Below are positions 1-13,019 of a stretch of 37,823 bases of DNA, piece after piece. The notes beneath the pieces were generated by a model that worked only from the letters and a program-made list of their open reading frames with translations, made no database searches and was not told where the DNA came from. The DNA is from Sphingomicrobium sp. (GTDB lineage: Bacteria > Pseudomonadota > Alphaproteobacteria > Sphingomonadales > Sphingomonadaceae), in contig JAUJOV010000026.1 in assembly GCA_030447545.1 (NCBI GenBank), positions 1 through 37,823 of the forward strand. The letters run 5' to 3'. Position numbers and translations under genes: made by a program. Each line of letters begins with the position of its first letter. The first letter of the stretch is position 1.

Positions 1-1
1 G

Positions 2-310
2 GCGATCAATGGCGTGAAGCTCGGCCACGGGCCGGGCGAGCTACTGCTCGCCGTCGCGGACGGCATGGACTCGCCCCTGCTCGCCGCACGGGCGCCGTTC
101 GACCTGATCATCGCCAACATCCTCGCCGGGCCGCTGATCGCGCTTGCAAACGACTTCGCGCGCGCGCTGGCGCCCGGCGGCAGCGTCATTCTCGCCGGCC
201 TGCTCGACACGCAGGCCGACGCGGTGACCCGCGCCTACGAGCAGCACGGGCTCACACTCCGCGACCGCGGCTCCGGTGAATGGCCGGTGCTGGTGCTCGA
301 AACGGCTTGA
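2..310 (+). CDS. prmA: Ribosomal protein L11 methyltransferase, C-terminal part
   Basis: The 5' end lies outside the window; about 102 codons remain and end in TGA. The fragment contains FDLIIANILAGPLIALA, which fits the SAM-methyltransferase motif IV region of PrmA (D-L-hydrophobic-ANIL-x-G-P-L), followed by a late strand-helix (GGSVILAGLL) and a terminal G-x-W-x-V-L segment as in the family. PrmA trimethylates ribosomal protein L11 in the cytoplasm. Family assignment rests on these motifs only, since the SAM-binding glycine loop is not in the window. No frameshift is visible. Confidence 0.85.
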   Translation, partial: AINGVKLGHGPGELLLAVADGMDSPLLAARAPFDLIIANILAGPLIALANDFARALAPGGSVILAGLLDTQADAVTRAYEQHGLTLRDRGSGEWPVLVLETA

Positions 311-311
311 G

Positions 312-349
312 CTAACGTCCGGTTTCCACCCATTGCCGACATTGGCGGC
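312..349 (+). repeat. Dispersed hairpin repeat, copy A
   Basis: Directly after prmA. The core at 323-341 (tttccacccattgccgaca) differs by one base from the cores of copies B and C. The flanks form an imperfect inverted repeat (gctaacgtccgg against gccgacattggc), so the unit can fold into a hairpin with the conserved core in the loop. The rest of the 311-465 gap shows nothing else that I can support. Confidence 0.6.
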
Positions 350-465
350 TTAGGTCTGCTTGCGACCCAAAGCACTAGCAGGACCCAAAAAGGGAGCCGC
401 TCATGAACCCCTGTGGAGGTCGATAGTTCTCAACGATAGTGGGGACATCATCGGAAGGCAGGCTC

Positions 466-1191
466 ATGGACGACAAGAGAGACGGACCGGGTGACATTCC
501 CACATCCGAGCGCATGAGGGACATCGGAACAGCGATGGCGACCCGCTTGGGCCAGAAGGTGACAGGCAGTGAAGGCCGCGATCAAACAGGCGCAGAGTCT
601 CGCCTGACGCTAGCGGACGTTGAAGCCCTTACGGGCGGCTGGCCTAAAGCGCCCCGGAACATCGTTGAGCAGATGCTGAAGCAATATGGCCCGCCGAACG
701 AAGGCACCCGCTACCGGCTCATCTGGTATTACAATGGTCCTTGGAAGCGGACCGAGGTGACGCGGGATGAGATCGCACACAACTTCCCTGCACCCCACAC
801 AGACTACATCACGAATTGGATCGATTACCGGATTCCGGTGGAGCTCGCTGCCGATCTCACCCGCTACGATGGAAGCTGCCTTATCGACCGGACTGCGGGT
901 GAGGCGGGCGCGCGCTGTGACAGCGAAGCCGCGAACTTTATCACCCTCAACTTCATGAACGAAATTGTTACGGGTCAGAAGACGGTTGAGGAGGCAAGGG
1001 AGGCATACGCAGCGCAAATGTCGGCATACATGCTCGGACGGCCGGCTCCATATGCTGAGCGGCTCCTATTCGAGCCTCCGAGCGGAAACACTGTTGACCC
1101 TGATGAAGCTGTCATGGCTCCGCAGGTGAACCAGCTGAAGGAAAAGGCGAAAGACGTTTTCTTCGGTGATAGAGAGGATAGTCGCGGCTAA
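466..1191 (+). CDS. Hypothetical protein, 241 aa
   Basis: I do not recognise a named family. I chose the ATG at 466, preceded by the purine-rich ggaaggcagg; an in-frame GTG at 439 would add nine residues. The protein is soluble, without signal peptide or membrane segment. It has a charged N-terminal third (about residues 1-50), then a compact-looking stretch with conserved-style aromatic motifs (LIWYYNGPWKRTEVTRDEI, then DYITNWIDYRIPVE), a DGSCLIDRT segment, a cysteine within GARCDSEAANF, and a C-terminal tail with YMLGRPAPYAERLLFEPP. Codon use is less GC-rich than its neighbours and it sits between two copies of the hairpin repeat, so acquisition by transfer is possible but unproven. Confidence 0.7.
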   Translation: MDDKRDGPGDIPTSERMRDIGTAMATRLGQKVTGSEGRDQTGAESRLTLADVEALTGGWPKAPRNIVEQMLKQYGPPNEGTRYRLIWYYNGPWKRTEVTRDEIAHNFPAPHTDYITNWIDYRIPVELAADLTRYDGSCLIDRTAGEAGARCDSEAANFITLNFMNEIVTGQKTVEEAREAYAAQMSAYMLGRPAPYAERLLFEPPSGNTVDPDEAVMAPQVNQLKEKAKDVFFGDREDSRG

Positions 1192-1262
1192 CGAGAGGGT
1201 AGCAACCGGCCTCCCCATCTTCTCGGTAACTAGGCGCAGGCGGCACCGGCTCTGGAAGCAGC

Positions 1263-1299
1263 GAACGTTCCGCTTTCCACCCATTGCGGACATTAGCGG
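1263..1299 (+). repeat. Dispersed hairpin repeat, copy B
   Basis: The core at 1274-1292 (tttccacccattgcggaca) is identical to copy C. The flanks aacgttccg and cggacatta are imperfectly complementary. It lies between the hypothetical gene and the minus-strand serine hydrolase. The antisense reading gives the 'MSAMGGK' type peptide often seen as a spurious ORF in alphaproteobacterial genomes, which fits a widely dispersed repeat. Confidence 0.6.
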
Positions 1300-1339
1300 A
1301 TCAGTTCTTGCGGTTCTCTGCGATTTAAGACCGGAGAGC

Positions 1340-2836
1340 TCAGAGCGTCTCCAGTACGAAGGTCTCTAGTGGCCGGCATGACTCGACCCCGAGGTTTGAC
1401 AAGATCACGAAGGTAAACGGCTCACCAGGACCCTCGACTGTGCCCCAGCTCGTGCAAACGCCGGACGTATTCCCGCCGTGCCCCCAGACAGGCTGGCCGC
1501 TCTGCGTCTTCAGTTGTCCCGCCCCAAGGCCATAGCCGCGTTCGGCAGCTCCGAGTTCTGGTTTCGGAACGCTCATCAGCTTCCATGTGGCAGGTGTCAC
1601 GAGAGTGCCGCCTCGAAGTGCCTTGGTCAGCCTCAAGAGGTCGGCGGCCGTCAGGTATGCGCCCCCGAACGGGCTCGCCCGAGCCGCGAGAATGAACGAA
1701 TTGTCGCGGAAGCCGGGCTGATCGAGCGAGTAGGTGGGCTCGTACCCGTAGGCGAGCCTCTCCGGGACATGGTCTCGGGGAGCCGTTCCGGCTCCTGTCA
1801 TGCCGGCCGGGCGAAAGACATTTTCGTCGATATAGTCGTAGTAATCCTTACCGGACGTAAGCTCTACGATCCGCCCCAGGAGCAAGTAGCCGGCGTTGCT
1901 GTAGCGGTAGCGAGTTCCGGGCTCGAACTCGGGTGCCTTCCTTGGGGCGATCGCGAGAAAATCTGCCACGCTCCGGAGCGCATCGGGAACGATTTTGAAC
2001 CCGGGAGGGTATGCGTCGCCGAGGCCTGAGCTGTGCGCCAGAAGATGCTTGACCTGTATCCTCGAGCCCCGCCTCAGAAACAGCAAACTCCGGCAGCAGG
2101 TCTTGCAGCCGAGTATCCCAGGACAGTCGGCCTTGTTGTACCAGCTGCGCGACGGCGATCGCAGTGAAGGTCTTGCCGATCGAAGCCGAGTAGAAGCGAG
2201 TCTGCACATTATTGGGGACCCCAAACCTTCGCTCGGCTAGCCCATAGGCCTGTTGAAAGATGTTCCGGTCACCTCGTGCGAGCGCCACCACACCAGAAAA
2301 GTGATTTTCGGCCGCTAGCCTCACGGCATTCTCGTGGACGATCCGGGCTCGCTCTCGGTCCGTCTTGACGATCGGCGCCATTCCAGGGACGGTCTCAGGC
2401 AAGCCCCCGATCTTGAGAATGCGATGCGGCGGAGCAGCCTCGACCTCGAGTGACAGCTTCTGCAAGCGGTTCAAGCGGCTGCTCTTGAAGATGATGTCGC
2501 CGCTCGTGGCTGTCTTGGCTTCAAATCTTACGAACAGCTACAGAACAATCGAGTAAATAGAGATCCAAAACCACACGACCGCGTCTCATACGACGCAACT
2601 CGTAGAGCCTCTGGCGCCAAATTACGTTCCAGATAAGTGCGAGCGGTAAGTGCATCCGCTTTATTCAGCATTTCGATGAGTTGGCGAGCGCGTCGCGCAG
2701 CCGGCGATTGGGTCGCTCTTTTGTGCGCCAAGATCGAACTTCTGGATCGCAGTGGCTCCTGCAGCGGATGCTCGACACCCAATCCCAGGACGCCCAGGCT
2801 CACCACCAGCCAACTGGCAGTCGAGCGGAAAGTGAG
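1340..2836 (-). pseudogene. Serine hydrolase of the beta-lactamase (class C / PF00144) family, frameshifted
   Basis: Read from 2836 down, the frames give a hydrophobic N-terminal signal (TASWLVVSLGVLGLG), a small alpha-helical segment (RARQLIEMLNKADALTARTYLERNLAPEAL) common before the catalytic domain in this group, then the penicillin-binding-protein-like domain. Motif 1 is SIGK (SxxK), motif 2 is YSN within RYRYSNAGYLLLG, and motif 3 is HGG within WGHGGNTSG. At least two frame changes are needed, one between 2520 and 2610 and one near 2060-2090 just before KHLLAHSSGLG. The first codon cannot be fixed, as no in-frame ATG precedes the signal. All three catalytic motifs survive, so the locus may be intact in the real genome. 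The substrate is unknown; exported esterase or peptidase activity is the usual role. Confidence 0.7.
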
Positions 2837-2894
2837 GCCACGCTGAAACCTCCCACGATGTGCCGTCGCGCGTCGGCCACCTTTGTGATCGTAG

Positions 2895-2911
2895 CGGACA
2901 ATTGCTGTCCG
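2895..2911. repeat. Short inverted repeat
   Basis: cggaca-attgc-tgtccg is a perfect 6-bp stem with a 5-nt loop, upstream of the minus-strand serine hydrolase and 90 bp from hairpin repeat copy C. It could be an operator or part of a larger dispersed element; there is no T tract, so it is not a standard terminator. Confidence 0.35.
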
Positions 2912-2990
2912 AAAACGACACTGTTTCCCGCCTTCTCCGCCTTCAGTCACTCTATCCTGCCTCGCTCTGCTGCAACGGGCGTGCCACCTC

Positions 2991-3027
2991 GGGCGTCCGT
3001 TTTCCACCCATTGCGGACACTAGCGCC
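2991..3027 (+). repeat. Dispersed hairpin repeat, copy C
   Basis: The core at 3001-3019 is identical to that of copy B. The arms ggcgtccg and cggacactagcgcc form an imperfect stem. It overlaps the 3' end of the S9 peptidase gene by a few bases. Confidence 0.6.
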
Positions 3028-5164
3028 AGGCGAATGGCCAGTGCCGGTGGTCATTCTTGTCGCCCAGCTGGTCGAGCATGAAGGCGTAATATTCGGCGAT
3101 CGACTTGAAGCGCCTGAACCGCCTCCGACTTGCCGTGCCCCGCTTCCATGATCGTTCGGAACAGCAGCGGATTGGTCGGTCTTGGCTGCGCGAAGCCTCG
3201 GCGACATATTTGGCCGGCTCGAAATACTGGACCTGGCTGTCCCACAGGCCAGTTCCCACGAACATCGCGGGATAATCCTGCGCGCTGAGATTGTCGGGCG
3301 AATAGACACATGTAGTCGCAATATTGCGGCTGCCTGGGTTCCCCCACTCGTCATATTCGTTGGTCGTCAGCGGATCGTCGGATCGAGCATCGTCGTCACC
3401 ACGTCGACGAACGGCACCTGGCTGACGATCACGCGATAGTCGCGCGGCGCCAGCGTTCGCGACCGCGCCCATCAGCAGTCTGCTCCGCGCTCTGCCCATC
3501 GCAGCGACGCGGTCCTTCGCCGCATAGCCGTTCGCCACCAGAAAGCGCGTCACGTCGACGAAGTCGGTGAAGCTGTTCTTCTTGTTGAGCAGATGGCCCT
3601 GGTCGTACCAGGCGCGGCCCATCTCCTGCCCGCCGCGAATGTGCGCGATCGCGTAGACCATCCCGCGGTCGAGCAGGCTCGGCACGGTCGGGGACCAATA
3701 GGGATCCGACGACGACCTGCGGCTGCCGTAGCCGTACTGCAGCATCGCCGCAGTGCCGCCGCGCTTGAAACCATTGCGATAGACCAGCGACACCGGGATC
3801 CGAGTCCCGTCGCCAGTCGCCCAGACCCGCTCGGTGACATAGTTCGACGGGTCGTAATTGGGCGAAGGCGTGCGCTTGAGCACCGTGCGCTCGCCTGTCC
3901 GCGCGTCGACCTCGTAGGTGACCTGCGGCGTGGTCAGCGAATCGTAGGTGTAGCGCAGCTTCGTCGTCGACCTCGCGGTTCTCGCCGATGGTCATCGACA
4001 GGCGGGCTCGTCGGACTCGACCTCGCTGCTGCGCCGCTATTGGCGGAGCATGCGCAGCTTGTTGCCGTTCGAGCGCTGCTCGATCGCGATGAAGCTGTTG
4101 AACGGCTGGAAGTCCTCGATGAACACCTCCGGGAATCGTGCGGCACCAGGTCGGTCCAGGCGCTGCGGCCCTGGGCGGAGGCCGCGCGTCGGGAGCGGTC
4201 ATCAGCTTGTAGTTGGGCGCGTTCCAGTTGGTGCGGATCACCCAGCGGTCGCCGACATGGTCGGCGTAGAAGCGGGAACTTCGCTCGCGCGGCGCGAGCA
4301 GCGCGAAGTGGCCGGGAGCTGCGGCCCTCGCAGCGCGCTGTCGTTGCTGACCGTGCTTTCCAGATAGATGTAGATGAACCTGTCGTCGCTCGTGGCCGAT
4401 GCTCATGTAGAAGCTCTCGTCCTTTTTCCTCATAGACGAGCTTGTCGGTCGACGCGGCGTGCCGAGCACGTGGGACTTCACGCGCTTGCTGAGCAACGTC
4501 ACCGGGTCCTTCTCGACGTAATAGACCGCGGTTGTCGTCGCCCCAGACCAGGTTCGCCTCGACGTTCGAGACCCTTGCCGGCGAGCATCCCGCCGGTCGC
4601 GAGATCCTTGACCCGCATCACGTACTGGCGCCGGCCGATCACGTCCTCGGCGTAGGCGAGCAGGCGGTTGTTCCGGCTGACGTCCCAGTCGCTGACCGAG
4701 AAGAAGCTGTGGCCCTTCGCAAGCTTGGGCTGGTCGAGCAGGATCCTCGCGAGCCTGAAGCGAGCCCCAGCTTGCGGGCAAGCACCGGATAGTCCTCGCC
4801 GGCGCGGAAGGGTGTAATAATAGCTGCGCTCGCGGAACGGTACCGACGCATCGTCCTGCTTGATGCGGCCGACGATCTCCGAATAGAGTTTCTCCCGAAG
4901 CGGCTTTTCAGCGGCGCGAGCACGGCGTCGGCATAGGCATTCTCGGTACGCCAGATAGCCGAAGACCTCGGGGGCCTTGCGCGTGTCGTCGCGAAGCCAG
5001 TAATAGGGATCGGCGCGCTCCTTGGGCCCCTTGACGGTGTAGGGCTTCTGCGGAGCCACGGGCGGCGTCGGCGCGTCTGCGCAATCGCCAGGCCGGGCGC
5101 AGAGCGCCGCAACGAACAGGATGCGCTTCAAGTCGGGTCTCCGCAGCGGATTGGAATCGTCCAT
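3020..5164 (-). pseudogene. S9 family peptidase (oligopeptidase B-like), multiply frameshifted
   Basis: The ATG at 5164 lies one base after the ligA stop, followed by a signal-like segment (LKRILFVAALCA). The propeller domain begins with KGPKERADPYYWLRDDTRKAPEV and continues with ENAYADAVLAPLK and KLYSEIVGRIKQDD in different frames. Toward the C-terminus come TRIPVSLVYRNGFK, LLDRGMVYAIAHIRGGQEMGRAWYDQG, LTTNEYDEWGNP and MEAGHGK (catalytic His region). Total length, about 715 codons, matches full-length oligopeptidase B-type enzymes, so no large part is missing, but at least six frame changes are needed. The nucleophile elbow should read G-G-S-A-G-G and here reads GRARSR (around 3470-3490), so the catalytic serine is not recoverable as written. 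It probably cleaves short peptides in the periplasm. Position suggests co-transcription with ligA. Confidence 0.75.
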
Positions 5165-5165
5165 T

Positions 5166-7913
<2,748 letters not shown>

Positions 7914-7917
<4 letters not shown>

Positions 7918-9564
7918 GCCGCCTCCAGCAATCGCGCGGCCTGGGCGCGCGCTTCGTCCGTGACTGCGGCGCCCGACAGCATGCGCGCAATCTCCTCGCG
8001 CCGCTCGCTTTCGTCGAGCCGCCGCACGGTCGTGCGCGTTCCGCCCTGGCCGTGGGTCTTCTCGATCCGGAAATGGTGGGTCGCGCGCGCAGCGACCTGG
8101 GGGGAATGGGTGACCACCAGCACTTGCGACTGGCGCGCGAGCCGCGCGAGCCGCTCGCCGATCGCGCTTGCCACCGCTCCGCCGACGCCGCGGTCGACCT
8201 CGTCGAAGATCATCGTGCCCGCGCTGCCCGCCTCGGCAAGCGCGACCTTGAGCGCGAGGATGAAGCGCGACAGTCCGCCGCCGCTGGCGATGCGCGTCAG
8301 CGGGCCGAACGGCGCGCCGGGATTGGTCGAGACTTCGAATTCCACGCGGTCGGTGCCGGCGGGCCCTGGCTCGGCCGCCGCGATCGCGGTGCGGAAGCGC
8401 GCGGCGTCGAGCCTGGCGATGGAGCTCGGCAGCGACCGCGCGATCCAGCCGCTCGGCCGCGGCATGGCGCTCGCGGCTGACGTCGGCTGCCGCCCGGGAA
8501 TAAGCGAGCCGCGCTTCCTCGAGCGCCTGATCGAGGCCGGCAATCCGCTCGCCGCCCGCATCGATCTCCGACAGCCGCGCGCGCATCCGTGCCCCGAGCT
8601 CCGCGAGCGCGTCGGGCTCGACCCGGTGCTTGCGCGCAAGCCCGCGGATGTCGAACAGCCGCGCCTCGACGCTCTCGAGCCGCGCCGGGTCGCACGCGAG
8701 CGCGTCGGCCGCCCGCTCGATGCGGTCCTCGGCCTCGGCGGCGTCGATCAACGCCCGGTCGAGCGCCGCCAGCGCTTCGGCCAGAAGCGGATGCTCGGCC
8801 GCGCCGCGCTCGATCCGGCGCGCGGCCAGCCGCAGCTGCGCAAGCGCGCCGTCGGATCCGCCGAGCAGCTCGTCGAGGCCGGTCAGGCTCTCGCCCGCCT
8901 TTATGCCGGCCTGGATCTCGGAGCGCTCTTCCGCGAGCCGGCTTTCCTCGCCCGATTGCGGGCTCAGCGCCTCGATCTCGCCAAGCGAATGGGCAAGCCA
9001 GTCGCGCTCGCGCTCGGCCGACGCAAGCTGCGCGCGCGCCTGCCCGAGCTCCGCTTCGATGCGCGTGACCTCCGCCCAGGCCTCGGCCACCCGCCCGGTG
9101 TCGAGCCGTCCGAATGCGTCGAGCAGCGCCCGGTGGCCGCGCGGGTTGAGGAGACCGCGGTCGTCGTGCTGGCCGTGGATCTCGACCGCCTGGCTGCCGA
9201 TCTCGCGCAGGAGTCCGGCGGGCACGGGCGACGCGCCGACGAACGCGCGGCTCCCGCCGTCTGCCTTGAGCGTTCGCCTGAGAATCAGCGGCTCGCCCGT
9301 CTCGGCCTCGATGCCCTGGTCCGAAAGCAGCGCGTGCGCCGGGTGGTCGCCTCCAAGCTCGAGCTCGGCAGAGACGCTCGCCGACTCCTGCCCCGAGCGC
9401 ACCAGCCCCGCCTCCGAACGCGCGCCAAGCGCGAGGCCGAGCGCATCGAGCAGGATCGACTTGCCCGCGCCGGTCTCCCCGGTAAGCACGCCAAGGCCGC
9501 GCTCGAACTCGATCTCGAGCGCTTCGACCAGAACGACATTGCGGATTGCGAGCTGCCTCAGCAC
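7914..9564 (-). CDS. recN: DNA repair protein RecN (one frameshift)
   Basis: SMC-like ATPase for double-strand break repair. The N-terminal part runs from MLRQLAIRNVVLVEALEIEF with Walker A GETGAGKS (residues 29-36) through a long coiled coil rich in Ala, Glu and Arg to AAERLDRAVAAEL. The frame then changes near 8420-8450, and the C-terminal head continues with ARFRTAIAAAEPGPAGTDRVEF, the ABC signature region, Walker B (TMIFDEVDRGVGG) and VLVVTHSPQVAA. Length with the shift corrected, about 550 residues, is normal. The signature reads SGGGLSR where the family has SGGELSR. The ATG is 13 bp after bamD. The frameshift is probably a sequencing indel. Confidence 0.92.
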
Positions 9565-9577
9565 GCCCGCTTTGGCC

Positions 9578-10372
9578 TCAGCTCTGAGTCGCGGCCCGCG
9601 GCATGTGCCGGGCGATGAGATTATAGGCCCGCTGGTACCATTCGCTGCCCGGATAATTCCGGCCGAGCACAGCCGCCGCCTTCTGCGCTTCCTGGGGCAG
9701 GCCGAGCGCGAGATAGCTTTCGACCAGCCGCTCGAGCGCCTCGGGCGTATGGTTGGTCGACTGGTACTTCTCGACCACGTTGCGGAACCTCATCGTCGCC
9801 GCGAGCCACTGGCCGGAGCGCTGGTAGAATCGGCCGACCTCCATCTCCTTGCCGGCGAGATGGTCGTTGATGAGGTCGACCTTGAGCCGGGCGTCCGCCG
9901 CATACTGGCTCTGCGGATAGCGGCGGATCAGCTCGCCGAAGGCGTCGGCCGCCTGCTGGGTCGTGCGCTGGTCCCGAGTGACGTCCGCGACCTGCTCGTA
10001 ATAGCTCATCGCGATCAGATAGTGCGCGTAGGGCGCGTCCCTGTTGCCCGGGTGGATCGTCAGGAAGCGCTGCGCCGAGCTGATCGCCTCGGGATATTTC
10101 TTCGCCATGTAATAGCTGAACGCGCTCATCATCTGCGCTCGGCGGGCCCAGACCGAATAGGGGTGCTGACGCTCGACCTCGTCGAACAGCTTGGCCGCGA
10201 CCTCGTAGCGCCGGTTGTCGAGCGTCTCCTTGGCCAGCGCGTAGAGCGTGTTCACGTCCCGCGCGATATAGGCGCTGTCGGTCACCCCGCGGTTCCTCGC
10301 GCAGCCGCCCGCCGGGATGATGCCGGCGCAGGCAATGAGGAGCAGGGCGGTGCGGGCGAGCTTCGGCGACAT
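9578..10372 (-). CDS. bamD: Outer membrane assembly lipoprotein BamD
   Basis: 264 residues. A lipoprotein signal (MSPKLARTALLLIACAG) is followed by PAGGC; C24 is the likely acylated cysteine, C15 an alternative. The mature protein is made of TPR helices (YEVAAKLFDEVERQHPYSVWARRAQMMSAFSYY, YPEAISSAQRFLTIHPGN) with the BamD-typical RDQRTTQQAADAFGELIRRYPQSQYAADAR. It works with BamA on the periplasmic face of the outer membrane to insert beta-barrel proteins. The ATG at 10372 was chosen for the signal peptide; the reading frame stays open further upstream without protein-like sequence. It is followed by recN, the common alphaproteobacterial order, but lpxC is not next to it here. Confidence 0.95.
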   Translation of the reverse strand: MSPKLARTALLLIACAGIIPAGGCARNRGVTDSAYIARDVNTLYALAKETLDNRRYEVAAKLFDEVERQHPYSVWARRAQMMSAFSYYMAKKYPEAISSAQRFLTIHPGNRDAPYAHYLIAMSYYEQVADVTRDQRTTQQAADAFGELIRRYPQSQYAADARLKVDLINDHLAGKEMEVGRFYQRSGQWLAATMRFRNVVEKYQSTNHTPEALERLVESYLALGLPQEAQKAAAVLGRNYPGSEWYQRAYNLIARHMPRAATQS

Positions 10373-10452
10373 TTCGAAAACCTCATTAGCGTGGCGGCGG
10401 CGGGAGGCCAAGCGGCACATGGACGCTCCAGCCTTGGCGGCGGATGAACGGC

Positions 10453-11406
10453 TTACACCGCGGCGGGGCCCGGGGCTTCGTCCGTCTCGAGCCTCAGGAA
10501 GCTGTCGGGCTTGAGGCCCAGCCAGACCAGCATCGGCGCGGAGATGTAGATCGACGAATAGGTGCCGATCAGCGTGCCCAGGAAGATCGCGAGGGTCAGC
10601 CCGAACAGCACGTCCGGCCCGATCAGGAGTAGCGTGCCCAGGGCGAACAGGATCGACAAAGCGGTCACCACCGTGCGCGACAGCGTCTCGTTCAACGACA
10701 GGTTGAGGAGCGGGACGATCGCCATCTTGCGGAACTTGCGCAAATTCTCCCGGATCCGATCGTAGATCACCACCGTGTCGTTGAGCGAATAGCCGACGAT
10801 CGCCAGGAAGGCGGCGACGATGTTGAGGTCGACCTGCAATTCGAACGCCGCAAAGAAGCCCAGCATCACCGAGACGTCGTGGAACAGGGTGACCAGCGCT
10901 CCCACCCCGAAATGCCATTCAAAGCGGAACCAGATGTAAATTGCGACCCCGAGCATCGCCAGCGCAATCGCCAGGGCGCCGTCCCTCGCGAGCTCCTGGC
11001 TGACCTTTCCGGAAACGGTGTCGACGGAATCCACGCGCGAGCCCGGGTATTGCTGGGCGAGCATCTGGCGGACCCGGCTTGCAGCGGCGTTCGCGGCGGC
11101 TTCCCCGCCCTCCGGCTTGGGCAGGCGGATGGTGTAGCTCCTGGGCCCGCCCGATTCCTGGATGCTTCGCCTCGCCGAGGCCGAGCGAGCCGACGCGGTC
11201 TCTCAACTGCTCGACGTCCACGGTCTGAGTGAAGGTGGTGCGCATCGTCTGGCCGCCGATGAAGTCGACGCCGAGGTTCAAGCCACGCAGCGGCACCAGC
11301 GCGCGAGGCTGGCGATCACCAGCAGGATCGACATGCCCATGGCGATATTGCGCCAGCGCATGAAGTCGACATTGGTGTTGTCGGGGACGAGCTTGAGAAG
11401 CTTCAT
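10453..11406 (-). CDS. secF: Protein translocase subunit SecF (two frameshifts)
   Basis: It begins MKLLKLVPDNTNVDFMRWRN at 11406, 6 bp after the secD stop, with the first membrane helix (NIAMGMSILLVIASL). The frame changes near 11306, giving LVPLRGLNLGVDFIGGQTMR, and again near 11165, after which LPKPEGGE and the five C-terminal membrane helices run uninterrupted. These include the SecF signature ELQVDLNIVAAFLAIVGYSLNDTVVIYDRIRE. SecDF uses the proton-motive force to pull exported proteins through SecYEG. Corrected length, about 317 residues, is normal. Because loss of SecF is severely harmful in characterised bacteria, both shifts are most likely sequence errors. Confidence 0.93.
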
Positions 11407-11412
11407 ACTTCC

Positions 11413-13001
11413 TCAGATGTACAGCGCGCGCGGCCGGCGGCGACGCACCCACAGCGCCACCAGCATGCGCGTGAAATTGACCGCGGTGAACACCGAGGTG
11501 ACGATGCCGATCATCAGAACGACGGCAAAGCCGCGGATGGGCCCCGAGCCGAAGTACCACATCAGCACCGCGGCGATGACGTTGGTGATGTTGGCGTCGA
11601 AGATCGCGGTCGAGGCCTCCTTGTAGCCGGTCTCGATCGAATCGAGGATCTTGCGCCCGCGCCTCTGCTCCTCGCGTATTCGCTCGTTGATCAGCACGTT
11701 GGCATCGACCGCAGCGCCGATGGTCAGGACGAAGCCGGCGATTCCGGGCAGGGTCAGCGAAGACTGGAACACGGCGAGGATGCCGAGGATCAGCAGCGCG
11801 TTCACCAGCAGGGCAAGAATCGCATAGACGCCGAACCGCCCGTACGTGACGAGCATGAAGATCATCACCGCAAGCGTGGCCGCGATGCTGGCGATGATGC
11901 CCTTGCGGATCGAATCCTTGCCGAGCTCGGGCCCGACCGTGCGCTCCTGGATCACGTTGAGCTTCACCGGCAGCTTGCCCGAGGCGAGCGAGACGGCGAG
12001 CTGGTTCGCGGTCTCGACCGTGAAATTGCCGCTGATCTGAGCCTGGCCGCCGAGGATCGGCTCGTTGATGCTCGGCGCCGACAGGATCTTGTCGTCGAGG
12101 ATGATCGCGAACGGCTTTCCGACATTCTCCTGCGTGACCCGCCCGAAGCGCCGCGCGCCCGCCGTGTTGAAGCGGATGTTGACCACGGGCCGATTGTCCT
12201 GGTCGAAGCCCTGCTTGGCATCGACCAGCTGCTCGCCCGAGACCATCACCCGCCGCTTGACCGCCATCAGCCCGGTGCCGTCGGCGAGCGGGAGCACCTG
12301 ACTTCCCGCGGGGGCGCGGCCCTGCTGAACCTGCTGCGGGTCGGCGGTAAGCTCGACCAGCTTGAACTCGAGCCGCGCGGTCTGGCCGATCAGCGCCTTG
12401 AGCGCCTCGGGGTCCTCGACCCCCGGGACTGCGACATAGATGCGGTTCTGGCCCTGGGTGACGACGGTGACTTCCTTCGTCCCCTGCGGGTCGATGCGCC
12501 GCCTCACGACATCGCGCGCCACGCTCATGGCGTCGCGCATGGCCCGCTGCGACCCGCCGGCCGTCGGCGTGACCACGACGCGATTGAATCCACCACGCTT
12601 ATGTCCCAATCACGCGCCCCGGTGAGACCGACCGGCTGAGTCATCGCCCGCAGCCGCTCGACCGCCGCGTCGACCTTGGTCGGGTCTCGCACCATGAACG
12701 ACAGCCGCCCGCCGGAGGTCGAGATGTCCCCGATGGGGATGCGCGGGCTCCCGCGAAGCTCGGTCGTGACCTGGTCTTCCATCGCCTGGAGCCGCTGGCG
12801 CGCGGCGTCGGCGGCGTCGGCCTCGAGCAGCAGCTCGCTCCCGCCGGCAAGGTCGAGGCCGAGGTTGATGGTCGCGCTCGGAAGCCACGCCGGATAGCGT
12901 TCGCGCAAATCAGCCGGCAGCATGGAGGGAATCGCGAACAAGATCCCGACCAGGATCACCAGCGTGATCGAGAGGATCTTCCAGCGGGGGAAATCGAGCA
13001 C
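11413..13001 (-). CDS. secD: Protein translocase subunit SecD (one frameshift)
   Basis: The N-terminal part starts MLDFPRWKILSITLVILVGILF (first membrane helix) and carries the SecD P1-region motif INLGLDLAGGSELLLEAD. The frame changes near 12580-12600, between DWDISVVD and NRVVVTPTAGGSQ. The remainder holds the periplasmic domain and the membrane block with GIAGFVLTIGAAVDANVLINERIREE, the hallmark of SecD. Corrected length is about 529 residues, as expected for the family. It lies 18 bp downstream of yajC and 6 bp upstream of secF in the classic yajC-secD-secF operon. Confidence 0.95.
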
Positions 13002-13019
13002 TTGCGGGTCCCCGGCCGG

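Noticed and set aside
466-1191. Horizontal acquisition of the hypothetical gene with hairpin repeats as mobile-element ends
   Set aside because: All copies point the same way, a third lies outside the interval, and there is no transposase or target-site duplication.
8630-10447. 605-codon plus-strand open frame
   Set aside because: Antisense to recN and bamD; serine/arginine-rich shadow.
9573-10918. Longer bamD start reaching into secF
   Set aside because: The upstream codons overlap SecF sequence in another frame and lack a signal peptide; the lipoprotein start at 10372 fits the family.
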